From: an uncultured Actinomycetes bacterium
Lineage (GTDB): Bacteria; Actinomycetota; Actinomycetes; Mycobacteriales; Mycobacteriaceae
Length of the DNA: 8,163 nt
Assembly (NCBI GenBank): GCA_903911165.1
Contig: CAIWCQ010000420.1
Coordinates: forward strand, 1 to 8,163
Direction of reading: 5' to 3'
Shown: positions 1 through 6,375 of the stretch, one piece after another
How the letters are laid out: each line of letters starts with the position of its first letter
Position numbering within the stretch: position 1 is the stretch's first letter
Translations under genes and position numbers: made by a program
Notes under the pieces: generated by a model
What the model was told of the DNA's origin: nothing
What the model saw: only the letters and a program-made list of their open reading frames with translations
Databases searched by the model: none

Positions 1-14
1 GGTGTCCGGTGGCC

Positions 15-1430
15 TTAGGGAGCAGTCTCCTCCGACAGCGCGGCACGGACCATCGCTCTGCGCTCGTCGATGGTTCGGCTGATCTCTTGCAATAACGCCG
101 GTCGTTCGAGCAGCAACTCCTCCATCGCGACGCGTTTGATCGCAAGCACGGTGACCTCGCCCTCGGCGTAGGCGTCCCCGGCGACGGGCTCGCGGGTCAG
201 CGCGGTCTGGCCGAGGAAATCGCCCTTCTGCAGGGTGCGGATCGGCAGCCTCGAGCCGTCCCCGCCGTCGACACACAGCCTGATCCGGCCCTTGATCACA
301 AATGTCATCGCCGACGGGATTTCCCCGCGTCCGAGGACGATTTCGCCGGCGCCGTACCTCGCGAGGGTGGCGTGCGGCAGTAGAGCCTCCATGTCGCAGT
401 GGCTGAGTCGCAGGACTGGTGCGACGCTCCGTAGCGCCGCGACCCGGTTGGGTTCTGCGGTGAAGTCGTCGACGGCACCGTCGGAGTGCAGGCCGGCACG
501 CCGGGATGAGTACCACAACCAGCGTTGGAACGTGGTCCTGGCGGCGGCGTCGTCACCGGGAGAGGTCAGCGGGATCGTGGTCGTGTACCCGGTGCTGCTG
601 GTGGCGGCCACTACCGGCGTCGCGCCGTCGCGAAGCTGCGGAAGTTCCGCGGCGATCTTGGCCAGTAGCGCGCAAATCTCATCGGGTGCGTCGGCGGAGC
701 TGAAGGTTGACTCCACCACCAAGTTGTAGCTGTCGGTCGGTCTGCTCAAATTCGCGAACGAGGCCGCCGCCAATACCGAGTTGGGAATGATCTGCATGCC
801 GCTGCCGGTGTCGATATGGGTTGCGCGCCAATTCACCTCGGTCACCCGGCCACGGACAACGCGAATACTCGGGATATTGGTTTCCACCCAATCGCCTAAC
901 TTGAACGGTTGCTCGAAGAGCAGCAACAGCCCTGAGATGATCTGACCTACGGAGTTCTGCAGGGTCAGGCCGAGCACGATCGAGCCGATGCCCAATACGG
1001 TGAACAGCTTGCCGACATTGGCACCCCATACCTGGGAGAAGATCAGGGCCACGCCCAGGGCGATGATCACGAATCGGGCGACGTCGAGGAAGATCGACGG
1101 CAGTCGGCGCCGCCAACTGCCCTCCGGCGCCCCCTGGAACAGCGTGGCGTTGAGACCGGCGAGCAGCATCAGCAACACCAGGAAGCCGAACGCCGTGGTG
1201 ACGATCCGCACCCCGGTCGTCTGCGCCGAGATACTGCTGGTTTGCACGATGAGAAGCAAGACAGCACCCAGCGGCAGAACGTAGTTGCGCAGCAGGCCGA
1301 CCGGCTTCGCCATCGCACTGCCTCGGCGGTTGAGGCTGTTGTGCAGTTCGGTCAACAGCACCAGGGCGGTCGGCAGTCCAATGGCCAGGATCAGCGCCCA
1401 GTAGAACCACGGCGCTGTCACGATGCTCAC
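15..1430 (-). CDS. MscS-family channel with C-terminal cyclic-nucleotide-binding-like domain (bCNG type)
   Basis: A 471-aa inner-membrane protein starting at GTG 1430. Four hydrophobic segments lie near residues 7-28, 47-68, 76-95 and 113-133. They are followed by the MscS pore helix and hinge (about 140-180; GLTLQNSVGQ then LLLFEQPFKLGDWV) and the beta domain (about 181-230, with the IIPNSVL motif). Residues 340-450 form a cNMP-binding-like beta-roll (DFLGQTALT around 404-412). This architecture defines the bacterial cyclic-nucleotide-gated (bCNG) branch of MscS channels. The phosphate-binding cassette is atypical: Gln408 stands where Glu is usual, and Val416 where the phosphate-binding Arg is expected. 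It lies 10 bp behind the cyclase homologue, so it is probably co-transcribed and translationally linked. Size and context match Rv2434c of M. tuberculosis as I recall it. Family assignment is firm; gating ligand and ion selectivity are unknown. Confidence 0.92.
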   Translation of the reverse strand: MSIVTAPWFYWALILAIGLPTALVLLTELHNSLNRRGSAMAKPVGLLRNYVLPLGAVLLLIVQTSSISAQTTGVRIVTTAFGFLVLLMLLAGLNATLFQGAPEGSWRRRLPSIFLDVARFVIIALGVALIFSQVWGANVGKLFTVLGIGSIVLGLTLQNSVGQIISGLLLLFEQPFKLGDWVETNIPSIRVVRGRVTEVNWRATHIDTGSGMQIIPNSVLAAASFANLSRPTDSYNLVVESTFSSADAPDEICALLAKIAAELPQLRDGATPVVAATSSTGYTTTIPLTSPGDDAAARTTFQRWLWYSSRRAGLHSDGAVDDFTAEPNRVAALRSVAPVLRLSHCDMEALLPHATLARYGAGEIVLGRGEIPSAMTFVIKGRIRLCVDGGDGSRLPIRTLQKGDFLGQTALTREPVAGDAYAEGEVTVLAIKRVAMEELLLERPALLQEISRTIDERRAMVRAALSEETAP

Positions 1431-1440
1431 AACTCACCAC

Positions 1441-3576
1441 TCATGTGTCGTCCTCGACAAGCAGCCAGACGGGTTCCTCCCGGCCGCCGACGGTGACCGA
1501 GCCCGCCGGGAGATAGCGCCGGGTGTCCCGGGTGACCTCGTACACACCGGTGGCGACGTACACCCCGGGTTTGGCGGTACTGCGCCGGATCGCCGCCGCC
1601 AGATTCACCGCCGAGCCCCACATGTCGTACACCAGGCCAGCCCGTCCGACCAGCCCGCTGGTCACCGCGCCGGTATTGATAACGACACGTAACGCGATAC
1701 GTTGATCGTTCTCTGCGTTGTATCGCTCGACGATCCGTTGCATTTCGAGGGCGAAGTCCACCGTGCGCGCCACGTTGTCCAGCCGCGGAATGGTGAGCCC
1801 GCAACTGGCCAGGTAGCCGCTGTAGGTGTTGCGCACCCGTTCGACCCCTAGGTCCTCAGCGGCTCGATCGAATTCGCTGGCCAGGTTGTTGATGATCGCC
1901 AACGTCTCCTCGGCATCGAGCTCGCCGGAAAGATCGTCGAGTCCGACCACGTCAGCGGAGAGGACGCTGACGTTCTGGTGCTCCTCGGCGATGGTCTCCT
2001 CGCCGTCGCGGTACCGCTGCACCACCGTGTCAGGCATCAGAGAGCGCAGCAGCCGCTCGTTTTCGGCGCGCTGCTCGGTGAGTAGTTGATGCTTGACGGC
2101 GAGATTACGGCTCATCTCGTTGAAGGCGGTGGTGAGCTGGCCGAATTCGTCGCGGGATTCGACGGGCAGGGCGATGTCGTAGTCGCCGGCGCTGATCCTT
2201 CGCGCCCCGTCCTCGAGGCGCCGGATCGGGCGGATGAAGACCCGTGACCACAGCGCAGACACCAGGCAGGCGATGAAGATAATCCCCGCCGTGGTCCGGG
2301 CTAGGCGTTGGGCGAATCTGCGTTCCGGTGCGAATGCCTCCGCAGTGTCGGTGGTGGCGATCATGACCCAGTCCAGCCCCGCGAGTTTCACCGGCGCGTA
2401 GGCCACCAACGCCCGGCGGCCGAGGTAATCGGTGATGATGTCGGTGCCGGATTCGCCCCGTTGCGCGGCTTTCGACGCGGAGGTGCCGACCGGCTGATTG
2501 AGGACGGTGGTGCCGATCCGGATCGCCTGATCTGCGACAGCGGCGGGTGTGCCGGCGGCGATCACGGCTTTTCGGTAGGCGTCTGGATCTTCCAGGAACA
2601 GCCGGGAATCCGAGCGCATCCGGTCGTCGGGTCCGATCAGGAACGTCTCGCCGGTCTGTCCCATTCCGACCCGGGACCAGTCCCTGTCGAACGTCATGAC
2701 CCGGTTCAGCATCGACAGCGGAAACTGCATCGCCAGCACTCCGGTAGGCCTGCCCACCTGCCCGATCGGAGTGACGATCCAGGCCGTGGGCTCATCGACC
2801 GGAAGGTAGCGGGCGAAGTCGGTGTTTTCGACAGACTCGACGTCGTTGGTCGACATTGCCCGGCGGTAGGCGTCGGCCAGGGTGCTCTCGCCGCGGTACG
2901 GGCCGGTGATGATGTTGGTCCCGAGATCCACCCCCTTATTCGCGGTGTACACCACATCGCCAGTGGTGTTGAGCAGAAGCAGATCGGCGTAGCCGGTCCG
3001 TTCGATGAGACGCCGGAAGTAGGCGTTGTAGCGGGCGTTCGCCGTCGACCAGGCGCTGCCGTCACCGGCATTGTCGAGGCCGCGCCCGCCGATGGGATCG
3101 GTGGTGGCAACCGTGTATTCCGCCTGCAGGTACTTCTGGGCGTTGGAGTCGGGCATGAGCGCCTTGACGTCAACAGTGCCGCCGCCGTCGCTGGTGCCGG
3201 CGAATCGAGCGGTGTAATAAGCGTCGATGGCTCCGGTCTGCGCCGGGGTGACGGTGGCGTTGGCGAGTCGGTCGAATCCGGCGGTGAACGCGCCGATCGC
3301 CGAGATGGTGGTTTCGTTGGCGGCGGTGTTGAGCACCGAGTTGCGCATGTCGGTGAAACGGCCCTCTATCGTCTGGGACTGCAACTCCCGGATGCCGGTG
3401 AGTCGGTCGAACACCGCGGCGCGCAGCGAGGATCGACCGGACTGGAATCCGATTCCGCCGGCCGCCAGTGCGGCCAAAACGCTCATCGTCAGGATCATGA
3501 GCAGCAGTTTGGATTGGATGCCGACCCGGGAGAGCAGGCGCCGCCGAGGCCTTTGCTGCGGTTTTGGTACCGACAT
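1441..3576 (-). CDS. Membrane class III nucleotidyl cyclase homologue, extracytoplasmic sensor plus HAMP, degenerate active site
   Basis: A 711-aa protein from ATG 3576, preferred over an in-frame TTG at 3621 that would overlap the upstream gene. TM1 is near residues 22-44. A large extracytoplasmic sensor (about 46-415, Cache-like by length and layout) follows, then TM2 (about 426-447), HAMP (about 447-495) and a short coiled linker ending in the cyclase-typical LMPDTVVQRY. The catalytic domain covers about 530-711. Asp542 (ADVVG), Asp651 and Asn658 (DMWGSAVN) are present. By alignment with the family's KTIGDxYMA and VNLASR motifs, the substrate Lys is Arg582, the second metal Asp is Ser586, and the transition-state Arg is Ala662. 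Ordinary two-metal cyclase activity is therefore doubtful. Size and position beside the channel resemble Rv2435c (from memory). Likely a receptor-type signalling protein; whether it makes cAMP or cGMP is open. Confidence 0.9.
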   Translation of the reverse strand: MSVPKPQQRPRRRLLSRVGIQSKLLLMILTMSVLAALAAGGIGFQSGRSSLRAAVFDRLTGIRELQSQTIEGRFTDMRNSVLNTAANETTISAIGAFTAGFDRLANATVTPAQTGAIDAYYTARFAGTSDGGGTVDVKALMPDSNAQKYLQAEYTVATTDPIGGRGLDNAGDGSAWSTANARYNAYFRRLIERTGYADLLLLNTTGDVVYTANKGVDLGTNIITGPYRGESTLADAYRRAMSTNDVESVENTDFARYLPVDEPTAWIVTPIGQVGRPTGVLAMQFPLSMLNRVMTFDRDWSRVGMGQTGETFLIGPDDRMRSDSRLFLEDPDAYRKAVIAAGTPAAVADQAIRIGTTVLNQPVGTSASKAAQRGESGTDIITDYLGRRALVAYAPVKLAGLDWVMIATTDTAEAFAPERRFAQRLARTTAGIIFIACLVSALWSRVFIRPIRRLEDGARRISAGDYDIALPVESRDEFGQLTTAFNEMSRNLAVKHQLLTEQRAENERLLRSLMPDTVVQRYRDGEETIAEEHQNVSVLSADVVGLDDLSGELDAEETLAIINNLASEFDRAAEDLGVERVRNTYSGYLASCGLTIPRLDNVARTVDFALEMQRIVERYNAENDQRIALRVVINTGAVTSGLVGRAGLVYDMWGSAVNLAAAIRRSTAKPGVYVATGVYEVTRDTRRYLPAGSVTVGGREEPVWLLVEDDT

Positions 3577-3584
3577 GGCTTGTG

Positions 3585-3590
3585 AGGGTA
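3585..3590 (-). promoter_or_regulatory. Possible -10 box for a leaderless cyclase transcript
   Basis: TACCCT on the minus strand fits the mycobacterial TANNNT -10 pattern and ends 8 nt before the cyclase ATG at 3576. No Shine-Dalgarno sequence is visible there. I see no convincing -35 hexamer, and the amylase stop codon lies just upstream, so read-through from the amylase is an equally good explanation. A short degenerate motif, hence low confidence. Confidence 0.3.
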
Positions 3591-3596
3591 GTCCCA

Positions 3597-4922
3597 CTAG
3601 GTAGGTCGGAGCACCTGCCAACCGTGTGGAGGTACCTGCGTTGTGCTCACTACCTGCTCAGCTGGTGCGCCGGTGCCGGCCAACAAATGGGCGTCGCGAC
3701 CGCCGAACTGCCCGAGTGACAACGGCGTGTCCGCCAGGTTGAGCGCGATGATCAGTGCCTCCTCGCCGCACCGTGTTTCATAGACGTAGCAGCTGTTCTC
3801 CAGACGCAGGGCCGTGGTCCGCGCCCGGTGCAGCCAGGGGTTGCGGCGGCGTAAGCCGATCAGATACCGGTGCAGGTTGCCAATGTCGCGGGAGTCATCG
3901 TCGGGTTCGGTGGGTAGCGCCGCGAACTCCGGGCGGACGGCATCGTCTCCGCCGGCCCGGTCCTCCTTGACGCCGTGGTAGCCGAGTTCATCTCCGGCGT
4001 AGACGGACGGAATGCCACCGACGGTGAACAGAAGCACGAGTGCGTGGGCGAGGTGTTCGGGCCGGTTCAACTGGCTGGCGATCCGGGTGACGTCATGGTT
4101 GCCGACGAAGGTCAACGGGGTGAAAGTGTCGAGGAATTCATTGTGGCGCTGCATGGCCCAGTCCAACTCGTGGAGATTGGCGTCATTGAGGCTGCTCCAG
4201 ATCGCCTTCCACAACTCGTACTGGGTCACCGAGTCGACGCCGGTGCCCTCGACGAATGCGCTGTACTCGCCGTGGATCACCTCCGCGACGAACCAAGCGT
4301 CAGGGTGGGCCTGGCGCACCCGCGGCAGCACCTGGGCCCAAAATCTTTCGGGCACCGCGTAAGCGGCGTCCAGGCGCCAGCCGTCGACACCGCGGCCCAG
4401 CCAATGGTTCATGACGTCCACGGTGTAATCCACGACCGCCGGGTTGCGATGGTTGAGGGTGATCAGATCGCCGTGGCCCTCGAAGGTGCGGAAATTCCCG
4501 GGCCGACCGGCGAACCATGAGGCGGCTTGGGCGTCCTGGTTCTCGGTGGCCTGCCGGTAGTGCACGAAATCGGTTCCGACGTGATTGAACACCCCATCGA
4601 GCAGCACCCGCAGGCCACGACGACGGGCCTCGTCGATCAAGGAGTCGAAGTCGGCGTCGTCGCCCAGTCGCGGGTCGATCCGGTAGTGATCGGTGGTGTC
4701 GTAGCCGTGGGTGCGGGATGCGAAGACGGGCCCGAAGGCGATTCCGGAGGCGCCGAGTTCGACGGCGTGATCGAGCCAGCCGATGATCCGGCTCAGTCGG
4801 TGCTCGGCGGGGGTGGGCGCGGGTTCGGCCGGGAATGCTCCCACGAAACCCAGGGGATAGACGTGCCACCAGATCGCGTGACGTACCCAGTCCGGCTCGC
4901 CTGCGGCGAGACGATCGGCCAT
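3597..4922 (-). CDS. GH13 alpha-amylase-family glycosidase (cytosolic, cyclomaltodextrinase/neopullulanase-like)
   Basis: A 441-aa TIM-barrel glycoside hydrolase or transglycosidase acting on alpha-glucans or malto-oligosaccharides. All four GH13 motifs are visible: region I DGVFNH (109-114); region II DGWRLDAAY (180-188) with nucleophile Asp185; region III VAEV with acid/base Glu214; and region IV FVGNHD (272-277) with transition-state Asp277. The TLNHRNP stretch (155-161) is in the region V position, and GIPSVYAGDELG (303-314) is typical of the family. There is no signal peptide and no N-terminal starch-binding domain, so it is probably cytosolic and works on stored or imported glucans. The C-terminal beta domain (about 365-441) is short. 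ATG 4922 was chosen because a TAGAGT -10 box lies only 8 nt upstream. It is the first gene of the minus-strand cluster, 20 bp ahead of the cyclase. Family certain; exact specificity (maltogenic amylase, cyclomaltodextrinase, glucosidase) not resolvable. Confidence 0.93.
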   Translation of the reverse strand: MADRLAAGEPDWVRHAIWWHVYPLGFVGAFPAEPAPTPAEHRLSRIIGWLDHAVELGASGIAFGPVFASRTHGYDTTDHYRIDPRLGDDADFDSLIDEARRRGLRVLLDGVFNHVGTDFVHYRQATENQDAQAASWFAGRPGNFRTFEGHGDLITLNHRNPAVVDYTVDVMNHWLGRGVDGWRLDAAYAVPERFWAQVLPRVRQAHPDAWFVAEVIHGEYSAFVEGTGVDSVTQYELWKAIWSSLNDANLHELDWAMQRHNEFLDTFTPLTFVGNHDVTRIASQLNRPEHLAHALVLLFTVGGIPSVYAGDELGYHGVKEDRAGGDDAVRPEFAALPTEPDDDSRDIGNLHRYLIGLRRRNPWLHRARTTALRLENSCYVYETRCGEEALIIALNLADTPLSLGQFGGRDAHLLAGTGAPAEQVVSTTQVPPHGWQVLRPT

Positions 4923-4930
4923 GGTAGGTC

Positions 4931-4936
4931 ACTCTA
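4931..4936 (-). promoter_or_regulatory. -10 box of the amylase promoter (leaderless)
   Basis: TAGAGT on the minus strand matches TANNNT and sits 8 nt before ATG 4922. That leaves essentially no 5' leader and no room for a Shine-Dalgarno site. The -35 region would fall within the first copy of the 28-bp tandem repeat, so a protein bound to that repeat would probably affect this promoter. Inferred from spacing only. Confidence 0.5.
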
Positions 4937-4940
4937 CGCA

Positions 4941-5001
4941 GCGGAGGTCGCCATTCGACACCGCGACCGCGGAGGTCGCCATTCGACACCGCGACCGCGG
5001 A
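4941..5001. repeat. Perfect 28-bp tandem duplication with internal dyads in a divergent promoter region
   Basis: Two identical 28-bp units occupy 4941-4968 and 4969-4996, followed by the first five bases of a third unit (4997-5001). Each unit contains the inverted repeat GGTCGC-N11-GCGACC (arms 4946-4951/4963-4968 and 4974-4979/4991-4996). Each also holds TCGACA on the plus strand, one mismatch from a TTGACA -35 box. It lies between the divergent amylase and thioesterase genes, close to the start of both. It could be a duplicated operator, a recent slippage duplication, or both. The repeat is certain; regulatory function is inferred. Confidence 0.9.
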
Positions 5002-5012
5002 CGTGTTCTAGT
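4983..5012 (+). promoter_or_regulatory. Possible promoter of the thioesterase-EthD-crotonase operon
   Basis: TCGACA (4983-4988, in the second repeat copy) and TCTAGT (5007-5012) are separated by 18 nt, and TCTAGT ends 6 nt before GTG 5019. The spacing fits a leaderless mycobacterial start. However, the -10 lacks the usual A at position 2, so this is tentative. Confidence 0.35.
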
Positions 5013-5018
5013 GCCAGG

Positions 5019-5645
5019 GTGCTGGAGTTCACCGTCGAGGATCTGTCGAACGCCGATGTCGCGCGGTTGCGCGGAATCTATGAGCCGCTCACCGAGTCGG
5101 TGCGTTCGCTCGTCGATGCCACCATCCGGACCGAGGCTGACGCGCAGACCATTGCCGAGGTCAAGCGGGACATCGACGCCGCGCTGCTGCGGTTGCAGGC
5201 TCGTCAACTCGACGGTGCGTTCGGCGTCCGCGTGACCCCCTCCGGAGAGAGTTTGGGGTGGGGCAACGCCGTGATCGGGATCCGCAACGCGCTGGCCCCG
5301 CCCTTGCTGACCTCCCGCGATTCGGATGGCCGGGTGTCGGCGGAGTTCTGTCTCGGTGCGGCCTACGAGGGCCCGCCCGGCCATGTCCACGGCGGGGTGG
5401 CGGCGCTGATCCTCGACCATGTGCTGGGCGAGGCGGCCAGCGTCGACCGCCAACCGCGTTTCACCGGCACCATCACCATGCGGTACCTCCGCCCGACCAG
5501 ACTGGGGGAGTTGCGCACCGAAGCGGTGCAGGTTCGCAGGGACGGCGTCAAGACCTACTGCACGGGTCACATCGCCGACGCCGAGGGCGTCACCGTGGAG
5601 GCCGAGGGCGTGTTCATCACGCCGCGCTGGCTGCGGGACAGCTAG
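5019..5645 (+). CDS. PaaI-like hotdog-fold acyl-CoA thioesterase
   Basis: A 208-aa cytosolic protein. The first in-frame start before the conserved sequence is GTG 5019; the frame is open further upstream but has no nearby start codon and crosses the repeat. Residues 1-65 are a charged helical extension. The 4HBT hotdog domain covers about 107-200, with the hallmark HGGVAALILD (124-133), where Asp133 is the likely catalytic acid after the His-Gly-Gly turn. The TITMRYLRPT strand (151-160) is typical of PaaI/THEM4-like thioesterases. Such enzymes hydrolyse acyl-CoA thioesters to release CoA. It is the first gene of a tight plus-strand operon with an EthD protein and a crotonase-fold enzyme, which supports a role in acyl-CoA turnover. 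The acyl substrate cannot be predicted. Family call is good; catalytic activity is inferred from the motif. Confidence 0.85.
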   Translation: MLEFTVEDLSNADVARLRGIYEPLTESVRSLVDATIRTEADAQTIAEVKRDIDAALLRLQARQLDGAFGVRVTPSGESLGWGNAVIGIRNALAPPLLTSRDSDGRVSAEFCLGAAYEGPPGHVHGGVAALILDHVLGEAASVDRQPRFTGTITMRYLRPTRLGELRTEAVQVRRDGVKTYCTGHIADAEGVTVEAEGVFITPRWLRDS

Positions 5646-5650
5646 GGAGG
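5645..5650 (+). promoter_or_regulatory. Shine-Dalgarno site of the EthD gene
   Basis: GGGAGG starts on the last base of the thioesterase stop codon and lies 8 nt before ATG 5659. It fixes the EthD start and indicates translation from a shared mRNA. Confidence 0.75.
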
Positions 5651-5658
5651 TTGACGCG

Positions 5659-6360
5659 ATGGAAAAAGTGATGGTGGCACTGCGGGCCGAAACCGCCGAC
5701 GACGCCTGGGTGGACCGGCTGTGCGGCGCGGTTGCCGCCGCTCTGCTGGACCTTGACCTGCCGGGGTTGATCATCAACGTCCGCGATGCTCCGGTGCGCG
5801 AGTCGATGATGACGCTCACCACATTGGCCCCGCCGGTGCAGGCGTTGGTGAGCCTCTGGGTGCAACAGAGTTACGGCGAGCAGGTCAGCCGGGCCCTCGA
5901 GATTCTCGGATCGGAGGCCGAGCAGGTAGCCGCCTACCTGGTCACCGAGTCCGCGCCGATGCCGCCGCCGCCGTCGCCGCCGGGCGCACGCGCGCCGGGC
6001 CTGGCTAATATCGCGCTGCTGCGCCGGCCCGCCGACATGGACGAGGCGACGTGGCTGACCCGCTGGCACCGTGACCACACCCCGGTGGCCATCGCCACCC
6101 AGTCGACGTTCGGATACGTGCAGAACTATGTGGTGCGCGCGCTGACTCCGGACGCACCGACGATATCGGCCATCGTCGAAGAGTTGTTCCCGATCGAATC
6201 GGTGACGAGCCTGCACGCGTTCTTCGGCGCCGCCGACGACGCCGACCTGGCCGACCGACTCGGCAAGATGGTCGCGAGTACCTCGGCTTTCGGCGCCAAC
6301 GTCGACATCGACACGGTGCCCACCGGGCGGTACGTGTACGCGAGTCCCTTTCGCGGTTGA
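5659..6360 (+). CDS. EthD-family protein with two ferredoxin-like domains
   Basis: A 233-aa cytosolic protein starting at ATG 5659, 13 bp after the thioesterase. The second half (about 115-233) is a recognisable EthD / dimeric alpha-beta-barrel domain: an LLRRPADMDEATW strand-helix start, then WHRDHTPVAIA (136-146) and FGYVQNYVVR (151-160). The first half (1-97) begins with a similar strand-helix pattern (KVMVALRAETADDAWVDRL) and may be a diverged copy, joined by a proline-rich linker (MPPPPSPPG, 101-109). EthD was named for a protein of ethyl tert-butyl ether degradation; most members have no defined reaction, though related barrels bind small aromatic or acyl ligands. The operon context suggests a part in acyl-CoA or lipid catabolism. 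Family call good, function unknown. Confidence 0.83.
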   Translation: MEKVMVALRAETADDAWVDRLCGAVAAALLDLDLPGLIINVRDAPVRESMMTLTTLAPPVQALVSLWVQQSYGEQVSRALEILGSEAEQVAAYLVTESAPMPPPPSPPGARAPGLANIALLRRPADMDEATWLTRWHRDHTPVAIATQSTFGYVQNYVVRALTPDAPTISAIVEELFPIESVTSLHAFFGAADDADLADRLGKMVASTSAFGANVDIDTVPTGRYVYASPFRG

Positions 6361-6362
6361 CC

Positions 6363-6368
6363 TAGGCT
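6363..6368 (+). promoter_or_regulatory. Possible internal leaderless promoter for the crotonase gene
   Basis: TAGGCT fits TANNNT and ends 7 nt before GTG 6376, with no Shine-Dalgarno sequence in the 15-bp gap. I see no -35 match. It may give the crotonase gene transcription independent of the operon promoter. Spacing-based inference. Confidence 0.4.
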
Positions 6369-6375
6369 GACCGGC

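Noticed and set aside
679..1440. 253-codon minus-strand frame overlapping the MscS gene in another frame
   Set aside because: Arg/Pro/Gln-rich product with no hydrophobic segments or motif; the MscS frame fully explains the region.
2308..3585. 425-codon open frame on the plus strand opposite the cyclase gene
   Set aside because: Gly/Val/Arg/His-rich translation without domain motifs; it mirrors the high-GC codon pattern of the cyclase, whose domains are unmistakable.
3577..3621. TTG start giving the cyclase 15 extra residues
   Set aside because: TTG is a rare start and would overlap the amylase end. ATG 3576 leaves the usual short positively charged N-terminus before TM1. Not fully excluded.
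4300..4989. 229-codon minus-strand frame overlapping the amylase N-terminus and crossing the repeat
   Set aside because: Arg-rich composition and no motif; shadow of the amylase gene.
4941..5001. CRISPR-like direct repeats
   Set aside because: Only two directly adjacent copies with no spacers and no cas genes; a simple tandem duplication.
4527..5018. N-terminal extension of the thioesterase frame upstream of GTG 5019
   Set aside because: It runs antisense through the amylase and across the tandem repeat; the conserved protein begins at 5019 and no in-frame start codon lies close upstream.
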